Positions 62,299 to 64,000 of a DNA stretch of 64,000 nucleotides are shown in pieces. A model generated the notes under the pieces. The model had not been told where the DNA came from. It made no database searches and saw only the letters and a program-made list of their open reading frames with translations. The number at the start of each line of letters is the position of its first letter. Position 1 is the first letter of the stretch. This stretch comes from Alphaproteobacteria bacterium bin52 (GTDB taxonomy: Bacteria > Pseudomonadota > Alphaproteobacteria > Thalassobaculales > Thalassobaculaceae), in contig MPMT01000019.1 of the NCBI GenBank assembly GCA_002238645.1, positions 1 through 64,000 on the forward strand, in the 5' to 3' direction. The position numbers were made by a program, and so were the translations under genes.

Positions 62299-64000
62299 TC
62301 ACCCCGGCCGAGGCTCGTCAAGATCGATGATCAGATTCAGATATCGGTCGATCGACACGGTGGTATCGGGGCCCGCGACGACGGTCGACTCCCGCTCCTC
62401 GATCACGGCGGGGCCGCGAAACACGGTGCCGGCGCCGAGACCGTAGCGATTGTAGACCGTGCAAGGCGTAAAACCGGTTTCGGGGAAGTGGACCGGCCGC
62501 TCCCCCTTCTCGGCCGCGCCGGCGTCGAACCGCTGGCCCTCGAAGTTCAGGGTGACGTTCGGAGTCGGCCCGGACGCGCTCAACCGCCAAGTCACGGTCT
62601 CCGCCGGGACGCCTGCGATGCGCCGGCCGAACAGCTCGTCGTAGCGATCGAGGAACCGATCGTGCAGCTCCGCCCCGAGGCCGGGGCCAAGAACGCCGTC
62701 CGGCACCGGCACCTCGATCTCGAAACCCTGTCCGACATAACGCATGTCCACGCGACGCTCGATGGCGATGGTCGCCGCATCGCCACCGGCTTCCACGAGC
62801 GCTGCGGTCGCGTCCCGGGCCATGGCATCGTAGAACGCATTGACGACATCCGCCGGGACCGACTCCACCCGGCAGACGTGACTGTGCGCGAGATCGGTGG
62901 CGGGAGCTGCGATCAGGAAGCCCAGCGACGACGTCACCCCGGCGCCGAGGGGGCAGATGATGCGGCGGATGCCGAGCAGCCGGGCCAGTCCCCAGGCATG
63001 CACCGGGCCGGCGCCGCCGGTGGCGACGAGCGAGTAGCGGCGCGGGTCGCGTCCCTTCTCCGCGATGTGCCGGCGCGCCGCGGCGGCCATGTTGTTGTTG
63101 ACGATGGCATGCACTCCGGCCGCGGCGCCGGTGGTGTCGAGGCCGGCCGGGGCGGACAGGGCCGCATCCATCGCCGCCTTCACCGCCGCGGCCTCCAGGG
63201 GCATCTCGCCGCCAAGGAAGAAGTCGGGCGACAGGTAGCCGAGCCACAGGTCCGCATCGGTCACCGTGGGCTCGGTGCCGCCGCGCCCGTAGCACACCGG
63301 ACCGGGCTCGGCGCCGGCGCTCTGCGGCCCGACCTTCATGAGCCCCATCGCGTCGAGCCGGGCGATCGACCCGCCGCCGGCGCCGATCTCGATCAGGTCG
63401 ATGACCGGGACCTTCAGCGGGATACCGGAGCCGTGGGCGAACCGCCTGACGCGCCCCGCTTCGAACGTCGTCGCGTGCTCCGGCTCCCCGTTCTCGATCA
63501 GGCACATCTTGGCGGTGGTGCCGCCCATGTCGAACGCGATGACGCAGGGCGAATCGGTAATTCCGGCGTAGTGTGCCCCGGCGATCGCGCCGGCCGCGGG
63601 GCCGGACTCGATGAGGTGGATCGGGGTTTCCCGGGCGACCCGCAGCGCCGCGATGCCGCCGCCGGACAGCATCACGTTGAGCGGGGCTCGCAGCCCCAGG
63701 TCCCCGAGCCTGCCGTGCAGGCCGGTGACGTAGCGGCGCATCAACGGCATGACGTATGCGTTCGCGGCCGCGGTGCAGGCGCGCTCGTATTCCCGGATCT
63801 CGGGAGCCACCGCGGTCGACACCGTGAGGGGAAGTGCGGGAAATGACTCGGCCAGAATCTCGCGCGCGAGTCGCTCGTGAACGGGATTGACGTAGCTGTT
63901 GACGAAGCAGACCGCGACGGCCTCGACACCCATGCCGACCAGCGCCCGTACGGCCTCGCGCAGCTCTGCCTCGTCCATCGGCAGCAACACGGTTCCGCCC
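62299..64000 (-). CDS. Hydantoinase A / 5-oxoprolinase family protein, 5' end beyond window
   Basis: 567 C-terminal codons of an ATP-dependent hydantoinase/oxoprolinase large subunit (HyuA type); the frame is open to base 64000. The ATPase motif VIAFDMGGTTAKMCLIENGE is present, as are IEIGAGGGSIARLD, GAEPGPVCYGRGG, PTVTDADLWLGYL and LGAGVTSSLGFLIA. The missing N-terminus of about 120 residues lies outside. The usual partner HyuB is not downstream and would have to be upstream, outside the window. Hydantoin, oxoproline or N-methylhydantoin may be the substrate. Confidence 0.92.
   Translation of the reverse strand, partial: GGTVLLPMDEAELREAVRALVGMGVEAVAVCFVNSYVNPVHERLAREILAESFPALPLTVSTAVAPEIREYERACTAAANAYVMPLMRRYVTGLHGRLGDLGLRAPLNVMLSGGGIAALRVARETPIHLIESGPAAGAIAGAHYAGITDSPCVIAFDMGGTTAKMCLIENGEPEHATTFEAGRVRRFAHGSGIPLKVPVIDLIEIGAGGGSIARLDAMGLMKVGPQSAGAEPGPVCYGRGGTEPTVTDADLWLGYLSPDFFLGGEMPLEAAAVKAAMDAALSAPAGLDTTGAAAGVHAIVNNNMAAAARRHIAEKGRDPRRYSLVATGGAGPVHAWGLARLLGIRRIICPLGAGVTSSLGFLIAAPATDLAHSHVCRVESVPADVVNAFYDAMARDATAALVEAGGDAATIAIERRVDMRYVGQGFEIEVPVPDGVLGPGLGAELHDRFLDRYDELFGRRIAGVPAETVTWRLSASGPTPNVTLNFEGQRFDAGAAEKGERPVHFPETGFTPCTVYNRYGLGAGTVFRGPAVIEERESTVVAGPDTTVSIDRYLNLIIDLDEPRPG

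Noticed and set aside
62065-63846. Plus-strand 593-codon frame at the right end
   Set aside because: Antisense to the hydantoinase A gene, whose ATPase and family motifs are clear.

Overview
This is a GC-rich 64 kb chromosomal window from a Gram-negative bacterium, most probably an alphaproteobacterium. The evidence is the sdhE-mfd gene pair, the form of ribosomal proteins S9 and L13, and a full ccoNOQP-ccoGHIS (fixNOQP-fixGHIS) respiratory operon. No rRNA, tRNA or CRISPR array was seen. Genes are densely packed, often with 4-bp ATGA overlaps, but several stretches of 0.3-0.8 kb hold only gene debris.

Left end (1-8 kb): stacked mobile elements. A partial IS1595/ISXO2-type transposase is followed by an IS66-family element at 668-7064. 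That element has 27-bp perfect terminal inverted repeats and an 8-bp target duplication (cttagatt). Its transposase gene tnpC is split by a Recombinase-In-Trio (RIT) element: three overlapping tyrosine recombinase genes between 95-bp perfect inverted repeats. Removing 2096-5545 restores the tnpC frame exactly. A DUF4338 (DruA-like) gene overlaps the end of tnpC inside the IS. Just outside lies a decayed toxin-antitoxin pair.

8-20 kb: a membrane adenylate cyclase, an acyl-CoA ligase, then mfd-sdhE-DUF502, a wrecked 2OG-Fe(II) oxygenase gene and a proline racemase-family enzyme with a Ser/Cys active-site pair. A truncated VOC gene, a higBA locus and a ParE/Phd-like locus follow. 20-28 kb: choline-sulfatase with a GMC dehydrogenase (and the decayed tail of a second GMC gene), gamma-carbonic anhydrase with an SDR, rplM-rpsI, and a quinone oxidoreductase.

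28-35 kb: an enoyl-CoA hydratase, an acyl-CoA ligase and two tandem paralogous double-VOC proteins form a catabolic-looking operon of unknown substrate. Another VOC protein, a cupin, an M15-like protein and a frameshifted vapC follow. 35.7-43.5 kb: cbb3 cytochrome oxidase and its copper-maturation genes.

44-58 kb: the most notable region. A minus-strand operon encodes a coenzyme F420 pathway (npdG-cofE-cofD-cofC-fbiC). It runs directly into a string of LLM-class oxidoreductases (one broken by a 106-bp-offset duplication), a GMC oxidoreductase and a DUF169 protein. A further F420-type LLM gene diverges from npdG. The cofactor and its likely users are therefore encoded together. The right end carries a DMT transporter, a flavoprotein, an SDR, a luciferase-like monooxygenase, a branched-chain aminotransferase and a partial hydantoinase A/oxoprolinase.
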